Source: Tepidimonas thermarum (GTDB lineage Bacteria > Pseudomonadota > Gammaproteobacteria > Burkholderiales > Burkholderiaceae_C). Taken from it: a DNA stretch of 34,375 nucleotides. The stretch is from positions 1-34,375 of the forward strand of contig NZ_VJOL01000030.1 of NCBI RefSeq assembly GCF_007556705.1. Reading direction: 5' to 3'. The stretch's first letter is position 1. Every line of letters starts with the position of its first letter. The position numbers were made by a program, and so were the translations under genes. Of this stretch, positions 8,276 through 16,877 are shown piece by piece. The notes beneath the pieces were generated by a model that did not search any database, was not told the origin of the DNA, and saw only the letters and a program-made list of their open reading frames with translations.

Positions 8276-11200
8276 TCAGCCAAGCTGCGCCCAGACCTTT
8301 TCCAGCCGCTTGAGGCTGACGGGATACGGCGTGCGCAGCTCCTGCGCAAACAGGCTCACGCGCAGTTCCTCCAGCATCCAGCGCAGCGCCTGCAACCGCT
8401 CGTCGAGCCGGCCCTTGCGCTCGGCCACCAAGCGCCAAAAGCGTTGCTCGTGCGGACGCAATTCGGCCAGACGTGCCGCATCGCGCGCCGGGTCGGCCCG
8501 GCACTTGTCCAGGCGCAGCTGCACCGCCTTGAGGTAGCGCGGCAGATGCGCCAGCTGCTCCCAGGGCGTGTCGTGCAAAAAGCGCTTGCCCACCAGGCGC
8601 TGCAGGTGCTGCTGCTCGTCGCTGGCCATGGCCGCTGGCGGTTTGCCATCGCGCAACTTGCGCTGGGCGGCCGCCCATTCGGTGAGCACCTGCAGGGTCA
8701 GCCGCGCCACTTCCTGTGCGATGAGCACCAGCCGGCCACGCCCCTCCTCCAGCCGGCGCTCGAACGCCGCACCATCGTGCGGCAGCGGCGGCTGCATGAA
8801 CGCGCGCTCGATGGCCAGCTCCACGATCTGGGTGCGCAACTCGTCCTGCGTACCCAGCGGCATGTAGAGCACGGCCATTTTTTGCAGCTCGGGCAGCGCC
8901 TTGTCCAAGGCCTTGAGGCGGTCGCGCAGCTGCAGCGCGAACAGGCGGCGCAAGCCTGCGCGGTGGTGCTGTGCCGCGACCTCTGGCTCGTCATACACCG
9001 CCAGCGTCACCGCGTCGCCCGCGTCGAGCAGCGCCGGGTAGCCAATCAGCGTCTGCTTGCCCTGGCGGATTTCCATCATCTCCGGCCAGCTGCCGAAGGC
9101 CCAATGCGTGTAGCGGGTGCTGGCGTCGGGCAGTTCGGGCTGGGGCGCTGGCGCGTCGGCGTCGGCGTCCGCACCCGGTGTGGCGCGCGGTGCCCCGCCG
9201 GAGGCTACGGCAGGGCCATCCGCGCCGCTGCCGCGCCGCGGCAGGGGCGCACCTTCTGCGCCCGCCGCCGTATCGGGCTCCTCGGCTGCGCGCGCGCCGA
9301 GTTTGAGCGCGGCCAGCGCCTGAAAGGCGCCGCGCGCCTGCGCGCCCCATTCGGCTTTGAGCGCCGCCAGGTGGCGACCCATGGCCAGCTGGCGGCCATG
9401 TTCATCGACCACGCGGATGTTGAGAAACAAGTGGGCCGGCACCGTCTCGAGCTTGAAGTCGCTGCGCTGCACCGGCAGCCCCGCGCGCTCGCGCACCGCC
9501 GCCAGCACGGCGTCGAGCAGGCTGCCCTGCGCCCAGCGCTCGGGCGTGCGCAGGGTGTCGGCGATGGCCTGGGCCGTCTCAGGCAGCGGCACGAGCCGCG
9601 CGCGCGGCTTTTGCGGCAGGCTCTTGAGCAGGGCCAAAACCTTGTCGCGCAGCATCCCAGGCACCAGCCACTCGGCCTGCTCGGCGCTGATCTGGTTGAG
9701 CGCAAACAACGGCACGTCCACGGTCACGCCGTCGCGCGGGTCGCCCGGCTCGTGCAGGTAGTGCGCCCGGCAATCCACCCCGCCCAGGCGCAGCAGCGGC
9801 GGAAAGGCCTGGGTGGTGATGCCGGCCGCCTCGTGGCGCATGAGCTCGTCGCGGCTGAGCATGAGCAGCCGCGGCTGCGTGCGCGACGCGTCACGCCACC
9901 AGCGCTCCAAATCGCGCCCACTGCACACATCGGGGGGCAGCTGGCTGTCGTAGAAGGCGTAAATCAGCGCGTCGTCGACCAGCACATCCTGGCGCCGCGC
10001 TTTGTGTTCGAGCTGCTGCACCTCGCGCAACACACGGCGGTTGTGCGCCCAAAACGGCAGCCGCGTGTCCCAGGTGTCTTCGGTCAAACCGGCCACCAGC
10101 GCCTCGCGGATGAACACCTCGCGCGCAGCGGCGGGGTCGATGCGGCCGTAGGCCACGCGGCGCTGGCTGTAGACGGTCAGGCCGTAGAGCGTGCCACGCT
10201 CATGGGCCACGACCTCGGCGCTGCGCTTTTCCCAATGGGGATCACCCACCTGGCGCTTGATCAGGTGCGCACCCACCTGCTCGATCCACTGCGGCTCGAT
10301 GGTGGCGATGCCGCGGCCAAACAGGCGGGCAGTCTCCACCAGCTCGGCGCACAGAATCCAGCGGCCGGGGCGCTTTTTCAGTCGAACCCCGGGGTGCGGC
10401 ACGAATTTGATGCCGCGCGTGCCCAGGTAGACATCCTCCGTCTCGTGCTTGCAGCCGACGTTGCCCAGCAGGCCGGCCAGCAGGCTTAGGTGGATTTGCT
10501 CGTAGGTGGCGGGTTGGGTGTTGGGCTTCCAGCCATGCTCGGCGCAAACGGTGTGCAACTGCTGGTGGATGTCGCGCCACTCGCGCAAGCGGCGCAGGTG
10601 GATGAAGCGCTCGCGCAGCAGCGCCTCGTACTGGCGGTTGGACAGGCGGTGCGTCGGCGCCTCACCCGGCGCGTGCACACCGCCGCGCGCTTTTTCCAGC
10701 CAGTCCCACAGCTTGAGGATGCCCACGAACTCGCTGCGCTCGTCGTCGAACGCCGCGTGCGCCTGGTCGGCCTTGGCCTGCGCCTCCAAGGGGCGCTCGC
10801 GCACGTCCTGCACGCTCAGGGCGCTGGCGATGACCAACACCTCGGCCAGCGCGCCGCGCTCGCGCGCGGCCAGGATCATGCGGCCCACGCGCGGATCGAG
10901 CGGCAGGCGCGACAGCTCGCGCCCCAACGGGGTCAACTGCAGCGTCTCGTCCAGGGCGCCCAGTTCCTGCAGCAGCTGGTAGCCGTCGCTGATGGCGCGG
11001 CGCGAGGGCGCCTCCAGGAACGGAAACGCCTCCACGTCGCCCAAGCCCAGCGCCTTCATGCGCAGGATCACCCCGGCCAGTGAGGAGCGCAGGATCTCGG
11101 GGTCGGTAAAGCGCGGCCGCGCGGCGAAATCGCGCTCGTCGTAGAGGCGGATGCAAATGCCCTCGGCGACGCGGCCGCAGCGGCCGGCACGCTGGTTGGC

Positions 11201-12271
11201 AGCGGCCTGGCTGATCGGCTCCACCAGCAGCTGCTCGACCTTGCTGCGCAGGCTGTAGCGCTTGACGCGCGCCAGGCCCGAGTCGATCACGTAGCGGATG
11301 CCGGGGACGGTCAGCGAGGTCTCGGCGACGTTGGTGGCCAGCACCACCCGGCGTTTGCCGCTGGGGTGAAAGATGCGGTTTTGCTCGGCGGCGCTCAGGC
11401 GCGCGTACAGCGGCAGCACCTCGGTGTCGCGCAGCGCGGGCTGGTGCGACAAGTGCCGGCGCAGGTGGTCCGCGGCATCGCGGATTTCGCGCTCGCCCGG
11501 CAAAAAGACCAGGATGTCGCCGGCGTGCGCGCCGCCGCGCCAGAGCTCGTCCACCGCGTCGGCGATCGCCTCCTCCAGCCCGTAGTCGCGACGCTCCTCG
11601 AACGGCCGCCAGCGAATTTCCACCGGGTAGGTGCGCCCACTGACGTGGATGATCGGCGCCGGGCCGGCCGCCGTCGCAAAGTGGTGGGCAAAACGCTCGG
11701 CGTCGATCGTCGCCGAGGTGATGATGACCTTCAGATCGGGCCGCCGCGGCAGCAGCGCCTTGAGGTAGCCAAGCAAAAAATCGATGTTGAGGCTGCGCTC
11801 GTGCGCCTCGTCGATGATCAGGGTGTCGTAGGCGCGCAGCAGCGGGTCGCGCTGGGTTTCGGCCAGCAAAATGCCGTCGGTCATCAGTTTGATGGCGGCA
11901 CCCGGCTGCAGCCGGTCGTGAAAACGGATCTGGTAGCCGACCAGCTGACCCAGCTCGGTTTGCGTCTCCTCGGCGATGCGCGCCGCCACCGAGGTGGCGG
12001 CCAGCCGGCGCGGCTGGGTGTGGCCGATGAGGGGCCGGCGCCGCCGCCCCTCGCCGGGCTGCCAGTGCACGCCACCGCCGCGCCCCATGGCCAGCGCGAT
12101 CTTGGGCAACTGGGTGGTTTTGCCCGACCCGGTCTCGCCACTGACGATGACGACCTGGTGCGCGCGCAGCGCCGCCTCGATCTCGTCGCGCCGGGCGGAC
12201 ACCGGCAGCGCTTGCGGAAACGCAATCACCGGCGTCGCGGCCGGCTGGTGGCACACTTCGTTTTGCAGCAT
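8276..12271 (-). CDS. hrpA: ATP-dependent RNA helicase HrpA
   Basis: A 1331-residue DEAH-box RNA helicase, close to the roughly 1300 residues of E. coli HrpA, which acts in mRNA processing and rescue of stalled ribosomes. Motifs in order are Walker A GETGSGKT (45-52), TQPRRLAA (about 85), TDGILL (about 131), the DEAH box (154-157), SAT, 'NVAETSLTVPGI', and QRAGRCGR. The helicase-associated and OB-fold domains follow, then the large HrpA-specific C-terminal half. Two insertions stand out: an Arg/Gly-rich loop after residue 65, and a low-complexity Ala/Asp/Pro stretch at roughly 1010-1065. The gene is divergent from argA, with 27 bases between start codons. Confidence 0.97.
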   Translation of the reverse strand: MLQNEVCHQPAATPVIAFPQALPVSARRDEIEAALRAHQVVIVSGETGSGKTTQLPKIALAMGRGGGVHWQPGEGRRRRPLIGHTQPRRLAATSVAARIAEETQTELGQLVGYQIRFHDRLQPGAAIKLMTDGILLAETQRDPLLRAYDTLIIDEAHERSLNIDFLLGYLKALLPRRPDLKVIITSATIDAERFAHHFATAAGPAPIIHVSGRTYPVEIRWRPFEERRDYGLEEAIADAVDELWRGGAHAGDILVFLPGEREIRDAADHLRRHLSHQPALRDTEVLPLYARLSAAEQNRIFHPSGKRRVVLATNVAETSLTVPGIRYVIDSGLARVKRYSLRSKVEQLLVEPISQAAANQRAGRCGRVAEGICIRLYDERDFAARPRFTDPEILRSSLAGVILRMKALGLGDVEAFPFLEAPSRRAISDGYQLLQELGALDETLQLTPLGRELSRLPLDPRVGRMILAARERGALAEVLVIASALSVQDVRERPLEAQAKADQAHAAFDDERSEFVGILKLWDWLEKARGGVHAPGEAPTHRLSNRQYEALLRERFIHLRRLREWRDIHQQLHTVCAEHGWKPNTQPATYEQIHLSLLAGLLGNVGCKHETEDVYLGTRGIKFVPHPGVRLKKRPGRWILCAELVETARLFGRGIATIEPQWIEQVGAHLIKRQVGDPHWEKRSAEVVAHERGTLYGLTVYSQRRVAYGRIDPAAAREVFIREALVAGLTEDTWDTRLPFWAHNRRVLREVQQLEHKARRQDVLVDDALIYAFYDSQLPPDVCSGRDLERWWRDASRTQPRLLMLSRDELMRHEAAGITTQAFPPLLRLGGVDCRAHYLHEPGDPRDGVTVDVPLFALNQISAEQAEWLVPGMLRDKVLALLKSLPQKPRARLVPLPETAQAIADTLRTPERWAQGSLLDAVLAAVRERAGLPVQRSDFKLETVPAHLFLNIRVVDEHGRQLAMGRHLAALKAEWGAQARGAFQALAALKLGARAAEEPDTAAGAEGAPLPRRGSGADGPAVASGGAPRATPGADADADAPAPQPELPDASTRYTHWAFGSWPEMMEIRQGKQTLIGYPALLDAGDAVTLAVYDEPEVAAQHHRAGLRRLFALQLRDRLKALDKALPELQKMAVLYMPLGTQDELRTQIVELAIERAFMQPPLPHDGAAFERRLEEGRGRLVLIAQEVARLTLQVLTEWAAAQRKLRDGKPPAAMASDEQQHLQRLVGKRFLHDTPWEQLAHLPRYLKAVQLRLDKCRADPARDAARLAELRPHEQRFWRLVAERKGRLDERLQALRWMLEELRVSLFAQELRTPYPVSLKRLEKVWAQLG

Positions 12272-12298
12272 GACCGCGCGATTATCCTAGCCCACCCG

Positions 12299-13648
12299 AT
12301 GTCCACCGTCTTCAACTTCACGTTCGTGCCCTGGTTCCGGTCGGTGGCACCGTACATCCACAAGTTCCGCAACCAGACCTTCGTGGTCGGCGTGCCGGGC
12401 GAGGCGATCGCCGCCGGCAAGCTGCCCAACCTGGTGCAAGACCTGGCGCTGATCCAGAGCATGGGCGTGCGCATCGTGCTGGTGCACGGCTTTCGGCCCC
12501 AGGTCAATGAGCAGCTGCGCGCCAAGGGGCACGAGGCGCGCTACCACAACGGCATACGCATCACCGACCCGGTGACGCTGGACTGTGCGCAGGAGGCCGC
12601 CGGCCAGCTGCGCTACGAAATCGAAGCCGCCTTCAGCATGGGCCTGCCCAACACGCCCATGGCCGGCGCGACGGTGCGCGTGATCTCGGGCAATTTCATC
12701 ACCGCGCGGCCGGTGGGCATCGTCGATGGCATCGACTTTCAACACTCGGGGCTGGTACGCAAGGTGGACGCCGTCGGCATCGTGCGCGCGCTGGACATGG
12801 GGGCGCTGGTGCTGCTGTCGCCCTTCGGCTTCTCGCCCACGGGCGAGGCGTTCAACCTCAGCATGGAGGAGGTGGCCACCAGCGTCGCGGTGGCGCTGCA
12901 GGCCGACAAGCTCATCTTCGTCACCGAGATCCCCGGCATCCGCGTGCGGCCGTTCGATCCGCCAGGCGACGACAACCCCATCGACACCGAGCTGCCGCTG
13001 GCCGACGCCGAGCGCATCCTGGCCGAGGGGCCGCAGCCCGCGCAGCCCACCGACCCGGGCTTTTACCTGCAGTACTGCGTGCGCGCCTGCAAGGGCGGCG
13101 TGGAGCGCAGCCACATCATCCCGTTTGCCGTCGACGGCTCGTTGCTGCTGGAGGTGTACGTGCACGATGGCATCGGCACCATGGTGGTCGATGAGAAGCT
13201 GGAGAGCCTGCGCGAGGCCACGGCCGACGACGTCGGGGGCATCTTGCAGCTCATCGAGCCGTTCGAAAAAGATGGCACGCTGGTCAAGCGCAGCCGCACC
13301 GAGATCGAGCGCGACATCGCCAACTACACCATCATCGAGCACGACGGCGTCATCTTTGGCTGTGCGGCGCTCTACCCCTACCCCGAGGCGCGCACCGGGG
13401 AGATGGCGTCGTTGACCGTCTCGCCACAGGCGCAGGGCCAGGGCGACGGCGAAAAGCTGCTCAAGCGCATCGAGCAGCGCGCACGCCTGATGGGGCTGGA
13501 GAGCATCTTCGTGCTCACCACGCGCACCATGCACTGGTTCCTCAAGCGGGGCTTTCAACCCGTGTCACCGGATTGGTTGCCCGAGGCGCGCAAGCGCAAA
13601 TACAACTGGGACCGGCGCAGCCAGGTGCTGGTCAAACGCCTGGGCTAA
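12299..13648 (+). CDS. argA: Amino-acid N-acetyltransferase (N-acetylglutamate synthase)
   Basis: A 449-residue ArgA-type enzyme that acetylates glutamate with acetyl-CoA, the first step of arginine synthesis. Residues about 20-290 form the amino acid kinase-like domain that binds arginine as feedback inhibitor, with 'VLVHGFRPQVNEQL' and 'VVRVISGNF'-type segments. Residues about 300-449 form the GNAT domain, with the acetyl-CoA loop 'LTVSPQAQGQGDGEKLL' and the terminal 'FLKRGFQPVSPDWLPEARK'. The start is the ATG at 12299, 27 bases from the divergent hrpA start; the open frame upstream is antisense to hrpA. A hairpin follows the stop. Confidence 0.96.
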   Translation: MSTVFNFTFVPWFRSVAPYIHKFRNQTFVVGVPGEAIAAGKLPNLVQDLALIQSMGVRIVLVHGFRPQVNEQLRAKGHEARYHNGIRITDPVTLDCAQEAAGQLRYEIEAAFSMGLPNTPMAGATVRVISGNFITARPVGIVDGIDFQHSGLVRKVDAVGIVRALDMGALVLLSPFGFSPTGEAFNLSMEEVATSVAVALQADKLIFVTEIPGIRVRPFDPPGDDNPIDTELPLADAERILAEGPQPAQPTDPGFYLQYCVRACKGGVERSHIIPFAVDGSLLLEVYVHDGIGTMVVDEKLESLREATADDVGGILQLIEPFEKDGTLVKRSRTEIERDIANYTIIEHDGVIFGCAALYPYPEARTGEMASLTVSPQAQGQGDGEKLLKRIEQRARLMGLESIFVLTTRTMHWFLKRGFQPVSPDWLPEARKRKYNWDRRSQVLVKRLG

Positions 13649-13653
13649 AAACA

Positions 13654-13678
13654 CCAAACCGCCCCGTGGGCGGTTTGG
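13654..13678 (+). terminator. Hairpin after argA, probable terminator
   Basis: A perfect 11-base inverted repeat (13654-13664 with 13668-13678, three-base loop) begins six bases after the argA stop codon. The stem is GC-rich and stable, but no T tract follows on the plus strand, so termination may be Rho-assisted or the hairpin may only protect the 3' end. On the minus strand it lies beyond the small lipoprotein gene and is followed by TGTTTTTAG, which could terminate that transcript better. Confidence 0.6.
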
Positions 13679-13749
13679 CGCTCGCGCAACGGGCGCAAAG
13701 GCCCGCTGCCGGGAAGGACGGCCGCCGGCTTACGCCAGCGGTCTGCCCA

Positions 13750-13992
13750 TCACTGCTTTTGCTCTTGCGGCTTTTGCTCGCCACCGGCGGGTTGGGCCTG
13801 GTCGGCAGCGGGCTGCTGAGCGGGTTGCTGCGCGGCATCGGCGGCAGCGGGCTGCGCCGGCTGCTGGGCGCTGTCGGCAGGCGCCGGCGCCGCAGCCGGG
13901 GCGGGAGCGGGCGCGGGGGCTTCTTCCTTCTTGCCGCAGGCGGCAAGGCTGGCAGCAGCGATCAGGGCAGCAATCAGAGCGGTCTTGTTCAT
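13750..13992 (-). CDS. Small Ala/Pro/Gln-rich lipoprotein
   Basis: An 80-residue predicted lipoprotein: basic start MNKT, hydrophobic stretch, and lipobox LAAC with the lipidated Cys at residue 19. The mature 61 residues are GKKEEAPAPAPAP followed by Ala/Pro/Gln-rich low complexity ending in PQEQKQ. The segment around the lipidation site (AACGKKEEA) is the same as in the LivK-type lipoprotein at 181-1362. No folded domain is recognisable. Such short proteins may act as envelope spacers or cell-wall-associated lipoproteins, but nothing here proves a role. A consensus TATAAT lies at 14109-14114 on this strand, leaving a leader of about 110 bases. High Ala/Pro content is a caution, yet the signal and promoter support a real gene. 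Confidence 0.72.
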   Translation of the reverse strand: MNKTALIAALIAAASLAACGKKEEAPAPAPAPAAAPAPADSAQQPAQPAAADAAQQPAQQPAADQAQPAGGEQKPQEQKQ

Positions 13993-14108
13993 GGTGTTCG
14001 GGTTGTGTCACGCAAAAACCGGGTGGGAGATCACGGCCTCACGCCGCCGGCACGGCGTGGGTCGTGGTCCGCGTGCCACGGCGGGACCGCCGCGCACGAA
14101 ACAGCCTC

Positions 14109-14146
14109 ATTATAGGAAGCTCACCTAGGGTTTACCCTTGTAAGCA
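14109..14146 (-). promoter_or_regulatory. Candidate promoter with CTAGGGTTT-type operator
   Basis: On the minus strand a perfect -10 hexamer TATAAT occurs at 14114-14109, upstream of the small lipoprotein gene. No TTGACA-like -35 lies 16-18 bases away. Instead the region holds the motif ACCTAGGGTTT (plus-strand 14123-14133), flanked by GCTCAC (14119-14124) and GTAAGC, which form an imperfect dyad. The same 11-base core recurs at 19367-19377. A -10 box without a -35 but with a dyad in its place suggests activator-dependent initiation. This is inference from sequence alone. Confidence 0.4.
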
Positions 14147-14203
14147 GTCGTAACAATTGCTACCGAAGCTCTCACGGTGGAACCCGCAGCAGGCCCGCCG
14201 GGG

Positions 14204-15400
14204 CTATGCGTCGGCGAGGTGCAGCCAGCCCGCCTCGAACCACTGGGCCAGCACACGTTGCGCGTCGGCGCTGGCACGCCGCACCGATGCGGCATCGAGC
14301 GCGCGCGCGTCGGCCAAGCGACGCATCAAGCGCGCATCGCGCCCGCGCGCCAGCAGCGCCTCCCCGTTGATGAACACGTGGTGGTCGTCATAGGCCATGC
14401 GGGTGCGCCGGTCCAACACCACCGCCCCCGGCGTCCAGGCCCCTGCAGGCGGGTCGAACCACACCCGCGGCTTGGGCTCGGTGAGCACCTCGCCCAGCGC
14501 GCACGCCAGCGCCTGCTCGTCGGCCAGCAGGCGTTGCAAGCCCGCGCGTGCGAAGTCGTGCAAGGCCGCGGGGATGCGCGCCGGCTCGGCGGTGGCGGGC
14601 TGTTGGGGGTCGCGGTAGAGCACGTCATCCTCGTGGTCGTCGGCCAGGCGCTGCGCCAGCTCGGCGGCCAGCCCGCCGCGCTCGGGGACGCGAAAACCGA
14701 TCGAGTAGGTCATGCAGTCCCCCCCTTCGGCCACCCCGTCGTGGGCCCAGCGCGGCGGCAGGTAGAGCATGTCGCCGGGCTCGAGCACCCATTCCTGCTC
14801 CGGCTCGAAGCGCTGCAGGATCTTGCACGGCAGGTCGGGGCGCAGCGTCAAATCGCGCTGACGGCCGATGCGCCAGCGCCGCCGGCCACTGGCCTGCAGC
14901 AAAAAGACGTCGTAGCTGTCGTAGTGTGGCCCGACGCCGCCACGGTCGCTCGCCCACGAAATCATCACATCGTCCAGGCGCACATCGGGCACGAAGCGAA
15001 ACCGCTGCATCAGCGCGTGCACGCCGTCGTGGTGCAGGTCCACCCCTTGCACGAGCAGGGTCCAACCCGGGCGGCTGCGCGGCGGCAAGGCCTGCTCGCC
15101 ACGCCGCGCGGCCGGATCGAAGGGCCCATGGCGCAGGCGCCAGGTCTGCGCCGGGTCGGCGGCCTCGGGGTGTTGCTCGATGACGCGCGACTCCACGTCA
15201 TCGCGCGCGGCCAGCGCCAACAGCTCGGTGCGCGACAGCAGAGGAGCAAACCCCGGGATGGCTTGCCGAATCAGCAGCGGGCGGCGCTGCCAGTGACGGC
15301 GCATGAACTGCGCGGGCGACAGCCCCCCCAGCAAGGCGATGGGGGTGTCGGGCGTGGGTGTGTGGGAGACGTCGTGCGCGTGGCGGTGGGGGCGGATCAT
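14204..15400 (-). CDS. roxA: JmjC/cupin ribosomal protein uL16 arginine 3-hydroxylase (RoxA/YcfD family)
   Basis: A 398-residue Fe(II)/2-oxoglutarate oxygenase of the ribosomal oxygenase family, which hydroxylates an arginine of ribosomal protein L16. The metal triad is visible: His159 and Asp161 in 'GVGPHYDSYDVFLLQ', and His220 in 'YLPPRWAHDGVA'. The N-terminal 'LLGGLSPAQFMRRHWQRRPLLIRQA' is the usual family opening, and the C-terminal 150 residues form the dimerisation and winged-helix region. I chose the ATG at 15400; an upstream TTG at 15415 is also in frame and would add five residues. Neither has a Shine-Dalgarno sequence. The start lies 14 bases from the divergent slpA-like start. Confidence 0.92.
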   Translation of the reverse strand: MIRPHRHAHDVSHTPTPDTPIALLGGLSPAQFMRRHWQRRPLLIRQAIPGFAPLLSRTELLALAARDDVESRVIEQHPEAADPAQTWRLRHGPFDPAARRGEQALPPRSRPGWTLLVQGVDLHHDGVHALMQRFRFVPDVRLDDVMISWASDRGGVGPHYDSYDVFLLQASGRRRWRIGRQRDLTLRPDLPCKILQRFEPEQEWVLEPGDMLYLPPRWAHDGVAEGGDCMTYSIGFRVPERGGLAAELAQRLADDHEDDVLYRDPQQPATAEPARIPAALHDFARAGLQRLLADEQALACALGEVLTEPKPRVWFDPPAGAWTPGAVVLDRRTRMAYDDHHVFINGEALLARGRDARLMRRLADARALDAASVRRASADAQRVLAQWFEAGWLHLADA

Positions 15401-15401
15401 G

Positions 15402-15413
15402 GGACAATTGTCC
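15402..15413. promoter_or_regulatory. Perfect 12-base palindrome between two divergent start codons
   Basis: GGACAATTGTCC reads the same on both strands and fills almost all of the gap between the roxA ATG (minus strand) and the slpA-like ATG (plus strand). Each half contains GACAAT, a fair -10-like hexamer about seven bases before the start codon on its strand. Neither gene has a Shine-Dalgarno sequence. It may be an operator, or a symmetric core promoter giving leaderless messages; both readings are inference. Confidence 0.5.
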
Positions 15414-15414
15414 A

Positions 15415-15912
15415 ATGAAAATCTCTCCGCCTTGTGTGGTCAGCCTGAGCTGGACCCTGAAGGACACCCTGGGTGAGGTGCTCGATGCCTCGGACGAGCC
15501 GGTCGAGTTCCTCGTCGGTGGCCGCGACCTGCTGGCCAGCATCGAGCAGGCCCTGCTCGGCCGTGGCCCGGGCGACCGCCTGGAACTGCACCTGGAACCG
15601 AAGGATGCTTTTGGCGACTTCGACGACCAGCTGATCTACCTGGAGCCGCGCGCGGCCTTCCCGGCCGAACTGGAGGTGGGCATGGCCTTCGAAGGCCTGC
15701 CCCCGGGGTGCACCCCGGATGCGCCGCGCGACCGGCTGTATTTTGTCAGCGAAATCTACCCCGAGCACGTGGTGCTCGACGCCAACCACCCGCTGGCGGG
15801 CATGGCGCTGCGCCTGACGCTGCAGGTGCACGAGGTGCGTGAAGCCACCGTCGACGAAGTGGGCCGGGGCAGCACCGGTACGGGGTTCTTCCAGGTGCGC
15901 CTGGACGGCTGA
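15415..15912 (+). CDS. FKBP-type peptidyl-prolyl cis-trans isomerase, SlpA/SlyD-like
   Basis: A 165-residue cytoplasmic prolyl isomerase/chaperone of the SlyD/SlpA group. The FKBP part begins 'VVSLSWTLKDTLGEVLDAS' and continues with 'PVEFLVGGRDLLASIEQALLG' and 'GDRLELHLEPKDAFGDFD', the strand before the inserted flap. The insert-in-flap domain covers about residues 75-130 ('FPAELEVGMAFEG ... VVLDANHPLAGMALR'), with the conserved DANHPLAG. It lacks the His-rich metal-binding tail of E. coli SlyD, so it resembles SlpA (FkpB). In many relatives it neighbours ispH; here it is divergent from roxA and converges with a LysR gene. The ATG at 15415 has no Shine-Dalgarno sequence. Confidence 0.9.
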   Translation: MKISPPCVVSLSWTLKDTLGEVLDASDEPVEFLVGGRDLLASIEQALLGRGPGDRLELHLEPKDAFGDFDDQLIYLEPRAAFPAELEVGMAFEGLPPGCTPDAPRDRLYFVSEIYPEHVVLDANHPLAGMALRLTLQVHEVREATVDEVGRGSTGTGFFQVRLDG

Positions 15913-15921
15913 GCGGCGCGG

Positions 15922-16830
15922 TCACGGCGCGCGCACCTGCGCGCACGCCTCGAGCAGCCAGTCGCGCAGCAGCGCCAGCGCCGGGCGCTCGTCGCCCTGC
16001 GGCTGCACCAGGTAGTACGCGCGCTGCGCCCTGAGCGGCCGCGGGCAGGCCACGACCAGCGCCCCGCTGGCCAGCTCGTCCTGCACCAGCAGGGTGGGCA
16101 TCAACGCCACGCCCAACCCCGCGATCGCGGCGGCCGTTTGCATCGAAAACAGCTCATAGCGCGGTCCCGCCATGGCGCGCGGCGCGTCCACCCCTTGGGC
16201 GTCGAACCATTGGCGCCACGCCTCGGGCCGGGTGGATTGTTGCAGCAGCGGCAGCGCAGCCAGCGTCTGCGGCGTCACCGGCTCCCCCGCTGGCAGCAGG
16301 CGCGGGCTGCACACCGGCAGCACGTCTTCATCGAGCAGGTGGGTGGCGCGCGTGCCGGCCCACTGCTGCAGTTGCTGCGGTGTGCCGGCCCAGATGGCGG
16401 CATCGATACCGGTGTCGGTGAACAGGAAGGGACGCGTGCGCGTCTCCAGGTGCACCAGCAGCTCCGGATGGCGCGCGGCCAGCTGCGGCAGGCGCGGGAT
16501 CAGCCACCGCGTGGCAAAGGTGGGCACGGTGCCCAACGTCAGGGTGTCGGCCGGGCCGCTGCGTCCCATGACGTCCATGGCGTCGCGCTCCAGCGCGTCG
16601 AGGCGCTGGCGCACGTGCCGCGCGTAGTCCGCCCCGGCGGGGGTCAACACCATGCCATGCTGGGTGCGGCGAAACAGCGCCACGCCCAAAAACGCCTCCA
16701 GCGCCGCCACCTGGCGCGACACCGCGCCTTGCGTCAGGTTGAGCTCCTGGGCGGCACGGGTGAAGCTCTGGTGGCGCGCGGCAGCCTCGAAACAGTTGAG
16801 TGCCTGCAAGGACGGCAGCTTGCGTCGCAT
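15922..16830 (-). CDS. LysR-family (GcvA-type) regulator, probably of the glutarate/glutaryl-CoA genes
   Basis: A 302-residue LysR-type regulator of the GcvA branch, recognised by 'MRRKLPSLQALNCFEAAARHQSF'-like opening, the helix-turn-helix 'TRAAQELNLTQGAVSRQVAALE' region (24-46), and the effector-domain features 'LGTVPTFATRWLIPRLP' and 'GLGVALMPTLLV'. It is transcribed away from gcdH across a 127-base gap that contains a perfect palindrome. LysR genes next to gcdH, called gcdR in Pseudomonas, activate glutaryl-CoA dehydrogenase genes in response to glutarate; I infer the same here from position. It converges with the slpA-like gene, nine bases apart. Confidence 0.9.
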   Translation of the reverse strand: MRRKLPSLQALNCFEAAARHQSFTRAAQELNLTQGAVSRQVAALEAFLGVALFRRTQHGMVLTPAGADYARHVRQRLDALERDAMDVMGRSGPADTLTLGTVPTFATRWLIPRLPQLAARHPELLVHLETRTRPFLFTDTGIDAAIWAGTPQQLQQWAGTRATHLLDEDVLPVCSPRLLPAGEPVTPQTLAALPLLQQSTRPEAWRQWFDAQGVDAPRAMAGPRYELFSMQTAAAIAGLGVALMPTLLVQDELASGALVVACPRPLRAQRAYYLVQPQGDERPALALLRDWLLEACAQVRAP

Positions 16831-16877
16831 GGTGGAACGAGGCTACCACATTCGACATTCCGTTGGCGCATATCTGG

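Noticed and set aside
8444-10489. 681-codon plus-strand frame within hrpA
   Set aside because: Antisense to the helicase, with Gln/His/Arg-rich translation typical of a GC-driven shadow.
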